NCBI GenBank assembly: GCA_030949405.1
Contig: JAUZSN010000002.1
Location: forward strand, 62,001-126,000
From: Methylococcales bacterium
GTDB lineage: Bacteria; Pseudomonadota; Gammaproteobacteria; Methylococcales; Methylomonadaceae
Direction of reading: 5' to 3'
Length of the DNA: 64,000 bases
Under the pieces are notes generated by a model. That model was not told the origin of the DNA. It did no database searches and worked only from the letters and a program-made list of their open reading frames with translations. This document shows, one piece after another, positions 29,233-38,188 of the stretch; positions within the stretch are counted from its first letter, which is position 1, and each line of letters opens with the position of its first letter. A program made the translations under genes and the position numbers.

Positions 29233-30499
29233 AAAAATTCTCCTTCCCAACGACGGCATTTAATCGTGCTAAAGCTTGATGAGCTTCCATAAAACTATGC
29301 CAATATTCCATTTCATAATTAAATAAAGTGATTTCACTGCGAATTAAGTTTAAAAAATCGACTTTATTTACCTGATAACCTGAGAGCATTGAAGCCACCG
29401 TTTGCCGTGCTTGCGGAATAATCCCTGTTTCAAACAAGCTGATTTGCTGAGTGCTACGTTGATAATCACTATAAGCGATTGAAATTTGTTTGCGGACTTG
29501 ATTCCATAAATCTTGCAACGCATATACGCTCTGCCTCACCTCAGCTTTACGTTGTTGTATTGCCTTGTTTTGTTTTCTTTCTGCAAAAATAGGGACAGTG
29601 ACACTGAGTTTCATACTAAAAAAATCATCTCGTCTATTACCTGCCAAAGTATCATCACGCCCCCCATAGAAAGCTCCAATTTTAAAGTCAGGATAAATAT
29701 CTTCTTCAGCTAAGTCTAAACGCGATTTTGCTACTTTAATCTGTTGCTGACCTGCGGCTAATGCGGCTCGAAACTTTTGGGCTTGTTGATAAAGGTTATC
29801 TTCAGGTAAGAGTTTTTTAAATTCAGCAACTACCGTATTAGGTAAGGTTATTTCTTGATTTGCCGCTTGATTTAATAAGGCATTTAACCCAGCTACGGCA
29901 TTTTTACGTTGACCTTGCCATGTTAGTTTCTGGTCTAACAATTTAGATAATTCCAATTGTGCCAACAAGACATCTTGCTGCAGACCTTGACCGACTTCAT
30001 ATTTAGTTCTAGCAACTTCAACAAACTGCCGCAAAAGTGCTTGAGTGCTATCAATAATAGTGAGTACACGGTCAACATAAAAAATTAACCACCATTGCTG
30101 TTTAACATCGCTGACTAATTGCAAACGCGCTTCCTGTAAATTTTCCACAACCACTTTTCTTTCATCCGTCGCCACTTGTTCTCGTAAGGCTAACTTAGTG
30201 GGAAAAGGAATTTTTTGACTAAACCCAAACTGCATTTGTGTCATATTTTCTTGACCTAAATCAAAACTATCGACAGGTAAATTTAAAGCATTAAAACTGA
30301 TTTCAGGGTCAGGCAAAGCCCCGCGTTGCGGAATAATCGCTTGCATCGCCTGTAAACGAGCGTTGATTTGAGCTAAATTGGGATTATCACTTAATGCGAT
30401 TTGGGGTGCTGATTCTAAAGTCAGCAAAGTTTCTGCTTTAAGCGGGTGCATAAAACAAAAACAGACTATCAATAAAGAGTGTCTATAAAGAACTAACAT
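29225..30499 (-). CDS. cusC: CusC-like outer-membrane efflux channel (TolC family)
   Basis: A 424-residue TolC-family protein that forms the outer-membrane exit duct of the efflux complex. It has a signal peptide (cleavage near PLKAE) and two OEP repeats rich in Ala, Gln and Leu, predicted to form the alpha barrel. Motifs include ALSDNPNLAQINARLQAMQA, GALPDPEISFNALNLPV and FFSMKLSVTVPIFAERKQN. It is the first large gene of the cus cluster and overlaps cusB by 8 bases (ATGAATAA), implying coupled translation. The specific cusC name rests on context. Confidence 0.85.
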   Translation of the reverse strand: MLVLYRHSLLIVCFCFMHPLKAETLLTLESAPQIALSDNPNLAQINARLQAMQAIIPQRGALPDPEISFNALNLPVDSFDLGQENMTQMQFGFSQKIPFPTKLALREQVATDERKVVVENLQEARLQLVSDVKQQWWLIFYVDRVLTIIDSTQALLRQFVEVARTKYEVGQGLQQDVLLAQLELSKLLDQKLTWQGQRKNAVAGLNALLNQAANQEITLPNTVVAEFKKLLPEDNLYQQAQKFRAALAAGQQQIKVAKSRLDLAEEDIYPDFKIGAFYGGRDDTLAGNRRDDFFSMKLSVTVPIFAERKQNKAIQQRKAEVRQSVYALQDLWNQVRKQISIAYSDYQRSTQQISLFETGIIPQARQTVASMLSGYQVNKVDFLNLIRSEITLFNYEMEYWHSFMEAHQALARLNAVVGKENFYE

Positions 30500-30652
30500 A
30501 ATGTTTCATATATTTACCAGAAATAAGTCATTTCTAGTATTTTAAAATGAAAGGTAGGCACGTTTAGAGGCGGCATGACATAGCTCACAGCCATTTTGAA
30601 CGTACTTTTCCTATGGAAATGACGTTTAAGTTAAGCCAGTTTAAACAGGATG

Positions 30653-31012
30653 TTAGCTAATGGGGGGTCTAAGCTCAGGTGAGTGAGAAAAAGAGTTTAG
30701 TAAAGCATTCTCAGAATGAGAATAAACAGAAGCCACCGTTATCGAATAAAGGCGGTAATAATTAGGATAATAATGGACACTACATAAATGAAAACTGCAA
30801 TGTGTCATGGAATGACAGTGTTGCATTTTGCTCTTTGAGTGTTTTTGCAAGGGTGAATGAATCGCTTGCTGATTTGACTCAAAAGAAGTAGTCATTGTCA
30901 TTAATGGCTTTTCAGTGTTTAAATTTTTATTTGTACACGGATTAAACGTTGCCATAACAGGCATCGTTACCATGATAAAAATAAGAATAAAACAGCCGAA
31001 AAATTTAAACAT
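30653..31012 (-). CDS. Small exported Cys/His-containing protein upstream of cusCBA
   Basis: A 119-residue protein with an N-terminal signal or anchor (MFKFFGCFILIFIMVTMPVM). After it come HSKSKMQHCHSMTHCSFHLC and HYYPNYYRLY. The clustered Cys, His and Met suggest metal binding, and short proteins of this kind often precede metal efflux operons. It is 154 bases upstream of cusC on the same strand. I do not recognise the family, and the function is unknown. A signal-anchored metal chaperone or sensor accessory is one possibility. Confidence 0.55.
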   Translation of the reverse strand: MFKFFGCFILIFIMVTMPVMATFNPCTNKNLNTEKPLMTMTTSFESNQQAIHSPLQKHSKSKMQHCHSMTHCSFHLCSVHYYPNYYRLYSITVASVYSHSENALLNSFSHSPELRPPIS

Positions 31013-31100
31013 TAAATATTTTTAAAAGTTAGTGAACAGTTTTAATTATTTCATAAACAAAATTTTATAGCAATAGTTAACTGCAAGAAAGGGTCACAAG

Positions 31101-31201
31101 AAAGGGTCAAGTCTTGCATTTTGCATACTTGAAAATTTAGTTTATACTGAATTAAAGGTGTCTGACTCCTTAATTTTGCAAAATGCAAGACTTGACCCTT
31201 T
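31101..31201. repeat. Element with perfect 25-bp inverted repeats
   Basis: The arm at 31101-31125 (starting AAAGGGTCAAGTCTTGCATT) is exactly inverted at 31177-31201, around a 51-base centre containing GTGTCTGACTCC. The outer GGGTCA recalls the other REP/MITE-like units in this window. A further copy of GACCCTTTCTTTTGT lies at 31246-31260. Confidence 0.7.
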
Positions 31202-31329
31202 CTTTTGTTCTTGTTTGCTTTCTTTGTTTCTTTCTTTCTTTGTGTTGACCCTTTCTTTTGTAAATGTTCAACAATACTTTATCCAATGATTTCACTAGGC
31301 TTTGGATGTACTGCATTACCAATGTGTCT

Positions 31330-32336
31330 GCAATACTTCGGACAGTTTTAAAAGTAGAGGAAATCTTCAATTCATAGGAAAATGTAGTTTCTAAAGCAAC
31401 AATTTCCTGAAAAGAAGATTTCCATGCAACTAATAGAAACGATTTTAGAAAAAATGTCTAGTGGTTCTAAACCACCGTTACAATGAGTTATCAGAAAAAA
31501 CCTATCGTCGATGGTTTAATAAAAAGTTAGATTTTCTTAAATTTAATCAGGTAGGTAATAATGAAATTCTTTCAACGTCGGGACAAAAAATAGCGGCTTT
31601 AGAGTGTAGCTTTGTTAACAAAAGTGGTGAAAAAACTTACGGTTTAGCTAAGTTTTGGGATTCTAAACAAAAGTTTACTCATGGCGTGATCGCTAAAGGT
31701 TACCATCAAATTGGAAAATTACGTTGTGATGCTAATTTACGTTTACTCTACGAAGGCGTGCAAAAAGAAAAAGGTCGCCATAAATGTTATGACAGTAAGT
31801 GGATTGTGGGTGAGACGAGAAAATTAGAATTAGCAGGTAAACAGGGTGGTGTTAAGATTTATACAGCAATCGTTAATTCTGTCTCATTGAAATGTAATAT
31901 TCGCATCGCTTATTTAGTTAAAACAACGTCACAAGGTACACGTTATGCCTTGTTGTTTTCAACAGATACAGAGATTGATGCAATGACACTTTATAATTAT
32001 TACAAGGCACGGTTTCAGATTGAATTTCTATTTCGTGATGCTAAACAATTTACAGGACTTTGTGATTGCCAAGCACGTTCTGAACCTGCTTTACACAGCC
32101 ATTTTAAGGCACGTTTTACTACGCTAAATTTGATCAAATGGCATGACCGACTTTTAAGTCCTAAACGAAAACCAATTTCAATCGGTAGCTGGAAGACTAG
32201 ATTTTTCAATGAGTTATCGATTGAACGTATTTTATTAAACTCTGGGGTAGACCTGAGTTTAATAAAATGCTCTTCTCAATACGAGGAGCTTTGTAGCTTC
32301 GGGGTTATCTCGCATTAAAACTGTCCGAAGTGTTGC
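31330..32336 (+). mobile_element. IS4-like insertion sequence, degenerate
   Basis: Bounded by 22-bp inverted ends, GCAATACTTCGGACAGTTTT at 31330 and its inverse ending at 32336, differing at one base. The transposase between them is internally deleted. The same ends flank the 139-bp MITE at 52226-52364. Confidence 0.75.
31424..32318 (+). pseudogene. IS4-like transposase, frameshifted and internally deleted
   Basis: A start-like MQLIETILEKMSS leads into a frame break, then NELSEKTYRRWFNKKLDFLK and AALECSFVNKSGEKTYGLAK. Relatives have DxSF where this has ECSF, so the first catalytic Asp is lost, and the segment that normally follows FW is deleted. The C-terminal half is better preserved: GYHQIGKLRCDANLRLLYEG, YNYYKARFQIEFLFRDAKQF (catalytic Glu) and LHSHFKARFTTLNL. 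It is not expected to be active. Confidence 0.72.
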
Positions 32337-32418
32337 CATCTCTAACTATTCCTGTACTACTTGTATAGGCTGGTAAGATTATTGATAAAAAAATTACAAT
32401 TCTTATTTTATTTTCCAT

Positions 32419-32700
32419 TTAATTTAATTCGTAGCTTGCGTAACTATTCCACTCACTTGCTGCTTCTTCTGCTGCATTTAAATGTTCTTGAGCCTCATCA
32501 TTTTGTTCTTCAATAAAATCTTCAATACATTGTTTGTATTGTTCGACGTTGCTTTTAAAACTTTCTAGTTCATATTCGTCCTCAAATTCATAAGGTTTAG
32601 ATGGTTTTGAGCAAGAATGGGAGGGAGAGTAACTATCCGCAAATCCTAAAGAATTAAAACCAAGACTATATACAAGTACGATAAATATTATTTTCCTCAT
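32419..32700 (-). CDS. Small exported acidic protein, unknown function
   Basis: A 93-residue protein with a signal peptide (MRKIIFIVLVYSLGFNSLGF, cleavage near FADS). The mature part is acidic and helical (FEDEYELESFKSNVEQYKQC, EEQNDEAQEHLNAAEEAASE), with two Cys residues that could pair in the periplasm. I do not recognise a family. It lies between the IS4-like remnant and the hairpin and group II intron, and could be a gene cassette-like passenger. Confidence 0.55.
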   Translation of the reverse strand: MRKIIFIVLVYSLGFNSLGFADSYSPSHSCSKPSKPYEFEDEYELESFKSNVEQYKQCIEDFIEEQNDEAQEHLNAAEEAASEWNSYASYELN

Positions 32701-32728
32701 TACTTTTTTCCCTTATTCTTCTAACGCC

Positions 32729-32808
32729 CAAATCACTTGACCGTAAAAAGGGGCGGAAATTTTGCGATAGCAAAAATTTGTGACGCTTTTTACGGTCAAG
32801 TGGATTTG
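32729..32808. repeat. Long hairpin before the group II intron (attC-like or terminator)
   Basis: CACTTGACCGTAAAAAG (32734-32750) is exactly inverted at 32786-32802. The pairing extends outward through CAAAT/ATTTG with one unpaired G, and an inner hairpin (AAATTTTGC, GATA, GCAAAAATTT) fills the loop. The intron starts 4 bases further on. TTCTAACGCCC just outside recalls the RYYYAAC box of integron attC sites, and the extrahelical G fits that idea, but no matching GTTRRRY box is visible. A large terminator-like hairpin is the alternative. Confidence 0.6.
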
Positions 32809-32811
32809 ATT

Positions 32812-33557
32812 GTGTACGCCCAGCATGGGCATGAACTAATGAGGTGCAAGTCCTCTGTAGGAAAACCAACTTAGCATCCATTTGTAGGCTAAGTATAACT
32901 ACTAGCCGAGGGTAATTGCAACATTGCGAAGTGTTGTGAGAAGGAAACCTAAGTGCAAAACGACAAGCCTACGAACAGAAATATCATATTAGGCGTAGTC
33001 TCTGAGGTGAGTTGGCACAAGACAACGAAACCCAAGGTTTGTGAGATAACGTAAATGATGAGGTTGTGGCGTGACAGTTCATGTTCTTATCTGGGGAGGT
33101 CTGCTTAACAGGCAGTCGATAAGAAACCTGTAAAAGGCGCAGGGTTAGAAAATGTCTTGGCTTTTTGGAATCCATCAACCAAAGAGAGCGAATGTGATGG
33201 AAAATCGACGGCGGTCAATTCAGTAATGGATTGATTGTTTAAGCAGAAGTCAGCAGAAGCCATAGTAATCAAACGCCCATCGTAATGGTTGGGACACGGT
33301 GAAGGGCTGAATATTAACCAAAAGGTAAGAGGAATGTTTAACTTGAAGAAGCCCTATTTTCCGACAGGAAAAGGTCATCGTCAGCGTGAAAACATAACCC
33401 CAACCTTTGATGAAAACTTGTCTAAACGACAAGGGCTATTCTATGTAAGTAATAGCTGGATTAAGTGTTAGTAACACTGGGTTAATGAACCGCCCTGTGC
33501 GGATCCGCACGCAGGATGGTGTGGGGGCTGAGGGTGAGATACCCTTGGCTACCCGAT
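32812..33557 (+). ncRNA. Group II intron without an encoded reverse transcriptase
   Basis: The 5' end GTGTACGCCCAGCATGGGC and following GGTGCAAGTCCTCTGTAGG match the start of bacterial group II introns. The 3' end has a domain V-like sequence, GAACCGCCCTGTGCGGATCC then GCACGCAGGATGGTGTGGG, followed by a domain VI-like hairpin and a CTACCCGAT terminus. The whole is only about 746 bases, and no reverse-transcriptase frame lies inside: domain IV holds at most a 60-codon frame with no RT motif. It is therefore ORF-less or deleted, and any splicing or mobility would need a protein encoded elsewhere. Exact boundaries are estimated by resemblance. Confidence 0.7.
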
Positions 33558-33592
33558 TAGCATGCTTTTAGCTTTAAAATTATAATTACTTA

Positions 33593-35311
33593 TTATGCTT
33601 TCCTTTTAATCATCAAATTAAACTTTTTACGGAGAGCCTCAACTTCTATTGGCATTTCAACTATTTGAAACCCTCTTACAGGACGACCAGTCCTCTCATT
33701 GGTCATTTTATTATTTACATTAACAAAATTAGATTCTTCCAATATTTCAGAAACATAGTGTGCTACTTGTGTGGGGAAAGAGCCAAATTTTCGTAAATGA
33801 TAATCTAACCCATTGTCATAGCCTTTTTTTGACAACGAATCAAACCCGTCTTTACTTATTAAAAAAGGAATACTACCCTTGTGAGATGCATAAGGTATCT
33901 TTTTAGAATCACATAACTCACATTCCTCACTACTTGCTATTATGAGAGCTAATGGGAAGTATGCGAGTGGAATATTAACCCCTTTATATTCATGGTATTT
34001 ATTTCTAGGGTCGAGTTCTATCAAATTCGCACCTACTTTATTAAAAAATGAAATGTCTGCCAACGCATATTGTTTCTGATACTCAAAGCTCTCCTCATTT
34101 CCATTAACTACAGGTGTTACTCTTTTTACAACTGTAGGGTATTTAAATTTACTTCTGTCAATATCAGAAAGAGATTTTACACAAGATTTCCCAAGTTCCT
34201 TAGCTAATAAGGGACATATTGCATTTCCAATTTGATTGTATTGAGATAAGTTTTTCTCCCAACTCATGCATGTTCTTTTACCTTTAAATATGTAACTATC
34301 TGGAAAAGACATGAGTCTAGCAGCCTCCCTAGCAGTCAAGTTTCTATTTTTATATGGGTGTAAAAAAGTAGATTGAAAACTTGCTGGTATAGCAAGACAT
34401 ACTTTGTTTGGATCGAGTCTTTGGTTGTTGCTTTTATATGGTTTTAAACTTGTTTCCCCCGTATACTTTACCTTTTGTCCATTTTCATTAGGAACATCTT
34501 TTAACGATTGACCCGGTTTGATTTTTGAGAATCGCTCAATTAACCTCTTCGTATGCTTCATTGCAACATGATTTGTTATTCCATTTGATTGTTCTCGCAT
34601 TTCATGCTGATATTGGTTTTGAGCTTCAAATTCATATGATACTAAAGAATCTTTACCTTCAGATGCTTCAATCTGAGGTAAATCAGAGATAGCCTCCCAG
34701 ACAGTTATTTTATTTTTATGCTCATCAGGAAATAATGATGACTGTCTTAGTTCCGAGGTATGAGTAGGGCTTGGAAATTTAAACTTAATGCCTTCAAAAT
34801 ATGCAACTATAAAAGCTCTTTTTCTTGATTGTGGCACTCCATAATTAGAACTATCCAACAGTGTAGATTCTACACAATACCCTAATTCTTCAAATTTTAG
34901 GCGGATTATATCAAGCGCAGTTACACCAAATGAAAGTTTCTTAGTAAAAAGTTGAGGAACATTTTCTATTATACAAATGTACGGTTTTTTAAGTTCTGCA
35001 ACTCTCAAAAAATGAAGAAATAAATTATTTCGCGGATCATCAATACCATACTGTGATGGCCCCGCTACAGAAAAACCTTGGCAGGGGGGGCCGCCAACTA
35101 AAACATCTATTTCTGGAAGCGCCAGAATTTCATTATCTGAAATCTTGGTTATATCTCTATTTACAACAGTACATGTCAAATTATTTGCTAGTGTTTCACA
35201 AGCCCACTCATCTATTTCTATTGCGAATGACTCCTTTAGACCTGCAGCTCTCAACCCAACTGAATAACCTCCAGCTCCTGCAAAAACATCACCAAATCTT
35301 ACTGTTTTCAT
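33593..35311 (-). CDS. DNA cytosine-5 methyltransferase of a type II R-M system
   Basis: A 572-residue m5C methyltransferase. Conserved motifs in order are I (DVFAGAGGYSVGL), IV with catalytic Cys77 (GGPPCQGFSVAG), VI (IENVPQLF), VIII (SRKRAFIVAYF), IX (LTAREAARLMSFPDSY) and X (QYNQIGNAICPLLAKELG). The target-recognition region lies between VIII and IX. About 190 extra residues after motif X, containing CELCDSKK and KFGSFPTQVAHYVSE, may add specificity. The start is one base after the stop of the restriction gene, so the two are co-translated. By pairing with a Bpu10I-type endonuclease it should protect a CCTNAGC-like site (inference). Confidence 0.92.
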   Translation of the reverse strand: MKTVRFGDVFAGAGGYSVGLRAAGLKESFAIEIDEWACETLANNLTCTVVNRDITKISDNEILALPEIDVLVGGPPCQGFSVAGPSQYGIDDPRNNLFLHFLRVAELKKPYICIIENVPQLFTKKLSFGVTALDIIRLKFEELGYCVESTLLDSSNYGVPQSRKRAFIVAYFEGIKFKFPSPTHTSELRQSSLFPDEHKNKITVWEAISDLPQIEASEGKDSLVSYEFEAQNQYQHEMREQSNGITNHVAMKHTKRLIERFSKIKPGQSLKDVPNENGQKVKYTGETSLKPYKSNNQRLDPNKVCLAIPASFQSTFLHPYKNRNLTAREAARLMSFPDSYIFKGKRTCMSWEKNLSQYNQIGNAICPLLAKELGKSCVKSLSDIDRSKFKYPTVVKRVTPVVNGNEESFEYQKQYALADISFFNKVGANLIELDPRNKYHEYKGVNIPLAYFPLALIIASSEECELCDSKKIPYASHKGSIPFLISKDGFDSLSKKGYDNGLDYHLRKFGSFPTQVAHYVSEILEESNFVNVNNKMTNERTGRPVRGFQIVEMPIEVEALRKKFNLMIKRKA

Positions 35312-35312
35312 A

Positions 35313-36221
35313 TCAGAAATAACCTCTATCTAGAACTTCTTGCACATCAAGTTCTGTGGTTTCTGGAAAACATGCCTGAATATGGTTAACAATTCTCATA
35401 AATGAATCAACTCTATACGGATGTTCTTCTAGATATTTTTTATACTCACTAGCTACTTGTATCCTAGATGTTGAATTTGAAAATTTTGATCTAATATTTG
35501 AATTTAACCTTTTAGCTTTGCGTAATAATATGACCTCATCAATATGGGTTCTTTTTGAATCAATTGGTGGCATATCTAACCATTCTACGAGTAAAAGATA
35601 AACTGCACCTGAGACATTATTTTTAAGCTCTCTAGAAGTTGCTGAAGCTTCTTGAAACATTGTTTTATCTAGGTTTGTTTTTATCTCACCAACTATAAAC
35701 CCAACATTAATATCACTTTCGAAAACATTATTTGAATATGTGGGAGATGTCGATGCTTTGATATGTACTTTTTTTGAGATAGAAAAATCTTGATCCTTTC
35801 CTTTAAGAAAAACTCCCCCAGAATTTAAAAGCAAATGACTTTCTCCAAATGAAAGTCCAGCAAAACATTTCCTTGGCCCAACATCCAAGCCTTCATAATT
35901 TTTTAATGATGGGACTAGCCTTGAATCAGCTAATCTAGGTAAAAACTCCTCTAATATTGTATTATCTAGCTTTAATTGACCCTTTTGGCGATATAGAAAA
36001 TCTTGTTTGCTGCAAAAAATCAGTTTGAATTCTATAAAAAATTTATATTCATTTAATAGCTCAATCATTCTTTCAAGAAGTTCATTACCTTCTAGGTCAA
36101 TAGCATCTAGTTTTTTAATCCACTCGTCATATTCCTCAATAGCTTTATGTACCATCGGTAAGTCTTCAGGTGGTAGCTTTGGGTTATCTAATAAGGCGTT
36201 AAGTTTATATTTATGAATCAT
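35313..36221 (-). CDS. Bpu10I-family type II restriction endonuclease
   Basis: A 302-residue protein with the Bpu10I-type signature GEIKTNLDKTMFQEASATSR followed by VYLLLVEWLDMPPID; Glu179 and Lys181 would be the ExK part of a PD-(D/E)xK nuclease. Bpu10I and BbvCI are heterodimeric enzymes cutting near CCTNAGC/CCTCAGC, but only one subunit gene is present here, so this may be a homodimer or a single-chain relative. I start at ATG 36221; the 24 extra upstream codons (from a TTG) are strongly hydrophobic and unlike a nuclease. It precedes the methyltransferase by one base. Confidence 0.82.
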   Translation of the reverse strand: MIHKYKLNALLDNPKLPPEDLPMVHKAIEEYDEWIKKLDAIDLEGNELLERMIELLNEYKFFIEFKLIFCSKQDFLYRQKGQLKLDNTILEEFLPRLADSRLVPSLKNYEGLDVGPRKCFAGLSFGESHLLLNSGGVFLKGKDQDFSISKKVHIKASTSPTYSNNVFESDINVGFIVGEIKTNLDKTMFQEASATSRELKNNVSGAVYLLLVEWLDMPPIDSKRTHIDEVILLRKAKRLNSNIRSKFSNSTSRIQVASEYKKYLEEHPYRVDSFMRIVNHIQACFPETTELDVQEVLDRGYF

Positions 36222-36400
36222 ACCTATTCTCGATTGGTTTCGTGATATTAAAATGAGTCCAACTATAATTATTACAAGAAAGACTCTTAACAATACAATT
36301 TTAACATAGGCTGCCTTTAGAAGGATTTACCAACTATTTTTATTGAATTTTCTCTGATAAATTAATGTTTTTCGGTAGCTAAAAAAAGCAGGAATCATGA

Positions 36401-36650
36401 TTAAAAAAACAAGGGGTCAGCCAGCTAAAAACAAAAAACAAGCAAAAAACAAGGGGTCAGCCAGCTCAAAAAACAAGGGGTCCAAAAAACAACAAAAAAC
36501 AAGGGGTCCAAAAAACAACAAAAAACAAGGGGTCAGCCAAAACAAGGGGTCAGCCAGCTTGATTTTTCGGCCTTCACAAAAAACAAGGGGTCAGCCAGCT
36601 TTGGAAACAAGGGGTCAGCCAGCTTGATTTTAGCCAGCTTGATTTTGTGT
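36401..36650. repeat. Tandem array of AACAAGGGGTC-type repeats
   Basis: Eight irregular copies of AACAAGGGGTC, most followed by AGCCAGCT, separated by A-rich or GATTTT spacers of varying length. The spacing is irregular and the spacers are not unique sequences, so it is not a CRISPR array. The core resembles GGGGTCAG-ended REP/RAYT repeats. A frame through it (36397-36627) is low-complexity Lys/Gly/Ser and probably not a gene. Confidence 0.75.
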
Positions 36651-36737
36651 TGTTGTGTTTTTTTTAGTCATTAACCCATGATACTAAAATATGGCAGCTA
36701 GCCTCGCTCCATAGTGTCCCGTTTTAAGTTGGTAGCC
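36645..36737 (-). mobile_element. Right-end remnant of a DUF6399-type IS
   Basis: About 90 bases align with the right end of the element at 16401-18101, including TTTTAGTCATTAACC and the terminal TCCCGTTTTAAGTTGGTAGCC-like repeat, with scattered differences. Only the end and the transposase start region remain. Confidence 0.65.
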
Positions 36738-36969
36738 AATGAATCAATAATTCAGTCGTTAGAGTCACTTTATTTTTCTAGTTTCTTGTCTATTTAATGC
36801 CACTAACTGTGATTCATTCAGTTCTTCAATGCTCATACTCCAATCCTTGAGTTATAAAGATTCTTTCCAGTTCAGTGACTTTATTATGACGACTCTCTTT
36901 TTAATAAGCCCGTAGGTTTTATCTATTTCTTATTCATTATCGTCTAAAACCTGAATAAAGCATTCATTA
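36738..36969. other. Short intergenic stretch between IS remnants
   Basis: A 23-codon reverse-strand frame (36765-36836, MSIEELNESQLVALNRQETR) has a good AAGGA ribosome site, but it stops early and looks like a truncated start of a lost gene. Nothing else is recognisable. Confidence 0.35.
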
Positions 36970-38086
36970 GACTTGTTCTTTAAGAAGAAGTTAATATATC
37001 ATGTTAAAATTCCATAGGATAGCCGCTAAAAAAGAAAATAAATCTTTTACACCTTCTTTTTTATTTCTAAACTTGTCAACTAGGCATCTATATCTTTTCA
37101 TTCCACCGATTACATGCTCAACAATGACTCTTTCACGACTCATCTCTTTGTTTTCTTTTTTTTGATTTTCAGTTAATGTTGGGTTTGGATTATGCTTAGA
37201 TTTATTTGGTTTTTTATGAGGAATATTTACCGAATTAGTTTTATATTCATTATTAAACCCCAAATAACCTAAATCAATAAATATATTAAAATTACTAAAC
37301 CAATTTAATTCTGGATTAAATTCTTTTTTAAACATTCCATAATCATGATTTTTACCTGGAAAACTAACCCCAATATATAAAATTAAATGACCTAAAGAAG
37401 CTATAGTGGTATTTTTAATTGTATGCTGTTTTTTTTACCACTGTAAAATTAATTTTGTTCTTCATAGTCACTAGGGCGTTGTACAGCACGCTCTGTAGCA
37501 TCTATTATCAATGTTTGAACTCCGCCAAAAGCCTGCTGCATTTCTTCAGGGGTTGAAAAACTTGTTGCAGGTAAAACATTAAATATATCTAACGTCTTTA
37601 TTAAAATTGGAAATAATTTGTATACATGAGTATGGGCGCATGATTTATTCATATTAAAAGAAAACCCTAAGTGATCGAAAGTAGAATAACACTTCATATA
37701 ATTTAATATAAATAATAATTTGTCTGCGGGTGTTTTTAATGTGCTATCTAAACCACTACCGTATTTTCTTTCTTTATTTTCATGTTTTTCTTTTTGATCT
37801 TCAATAAGGGTCTTTTCAAATAGAGATAATAGTAAAATAAAATGTTCTGTTTTTAATCCTGTTAAAGCTCTTAACTGTCTATCATCATAAATTCTTGGTA
37901 AAATTTCTTTTATTTTCATGTTATACTTTGATTTTTATTTTTTATAGAAATTTATTATAAAGCTTATTTATTATTTTTAATAATTTAATTTAAAGTTTAT
38001 TTATTAGGCTGTATCAACTGATTGTGAGTGTTATCAAGTATATATAAGCAATTGATTTTAATATATTTTATTTAGAAGAACAAGTC
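36970..38086 (-). mobile_element. IS5-type (IS427-like) insertion sequence, copy 2
   Basis: Also 1117 bp, with ends GACTTGTTCTT and AAGAACAAGTC flanked by TA. It is nearly identical to the copy at 15136-16252 but inverted, so the two could recombine and invert the 20 kb between them. Confidence 0.85.
36991..37919 (-). pseudogene. IS5-family transposase with a premature stop
   Basis: Same two-frame layout as copy 1, with the A AAA AAC slip site preserved. The codon after EEQN is TAA instead of GAA (near 37449), so translation ends before the slip site and no full transposase can be made. A second difference changes His to Pro nearby (AVQRHSD to AVQRPSD). Confidence 0.82.
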
Positions 38087-38188
38087 TATTATGATAAAGT
38101 AGAGCATAAACAAGCGGGCCTATTGGCGAAGCTAATCATTCGCTCATGAAGTCACACGTATTTATTTGTTTAATCAAAAGGACTCAAC

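Noticed and set aside
31170-31370. Lys/Arg-rich 66-codon reverse frame
   Set aside because: Low-complexity reading of T/C-rich repeat sequence; it overlaps an inverted repeat and an IS end.
33289-33471. 60-codon frame inside the group II intron as a maturase
   Set aside because: It has no reverse-transcriptase or domain X motif and overlaps structured intron RNA.
36222-36293. Hydrophobic N-terminus on the restriction enzyme
   Set aside because: It starts from TTG, would be a membrane anchor unlike any Bpu10I relative, and an internal ATG gives the normal length.
36401-36650. CRISPR array
   Set aside because: Repeat length and spacing are irregular, spacers are not unique and there are no cas genes.
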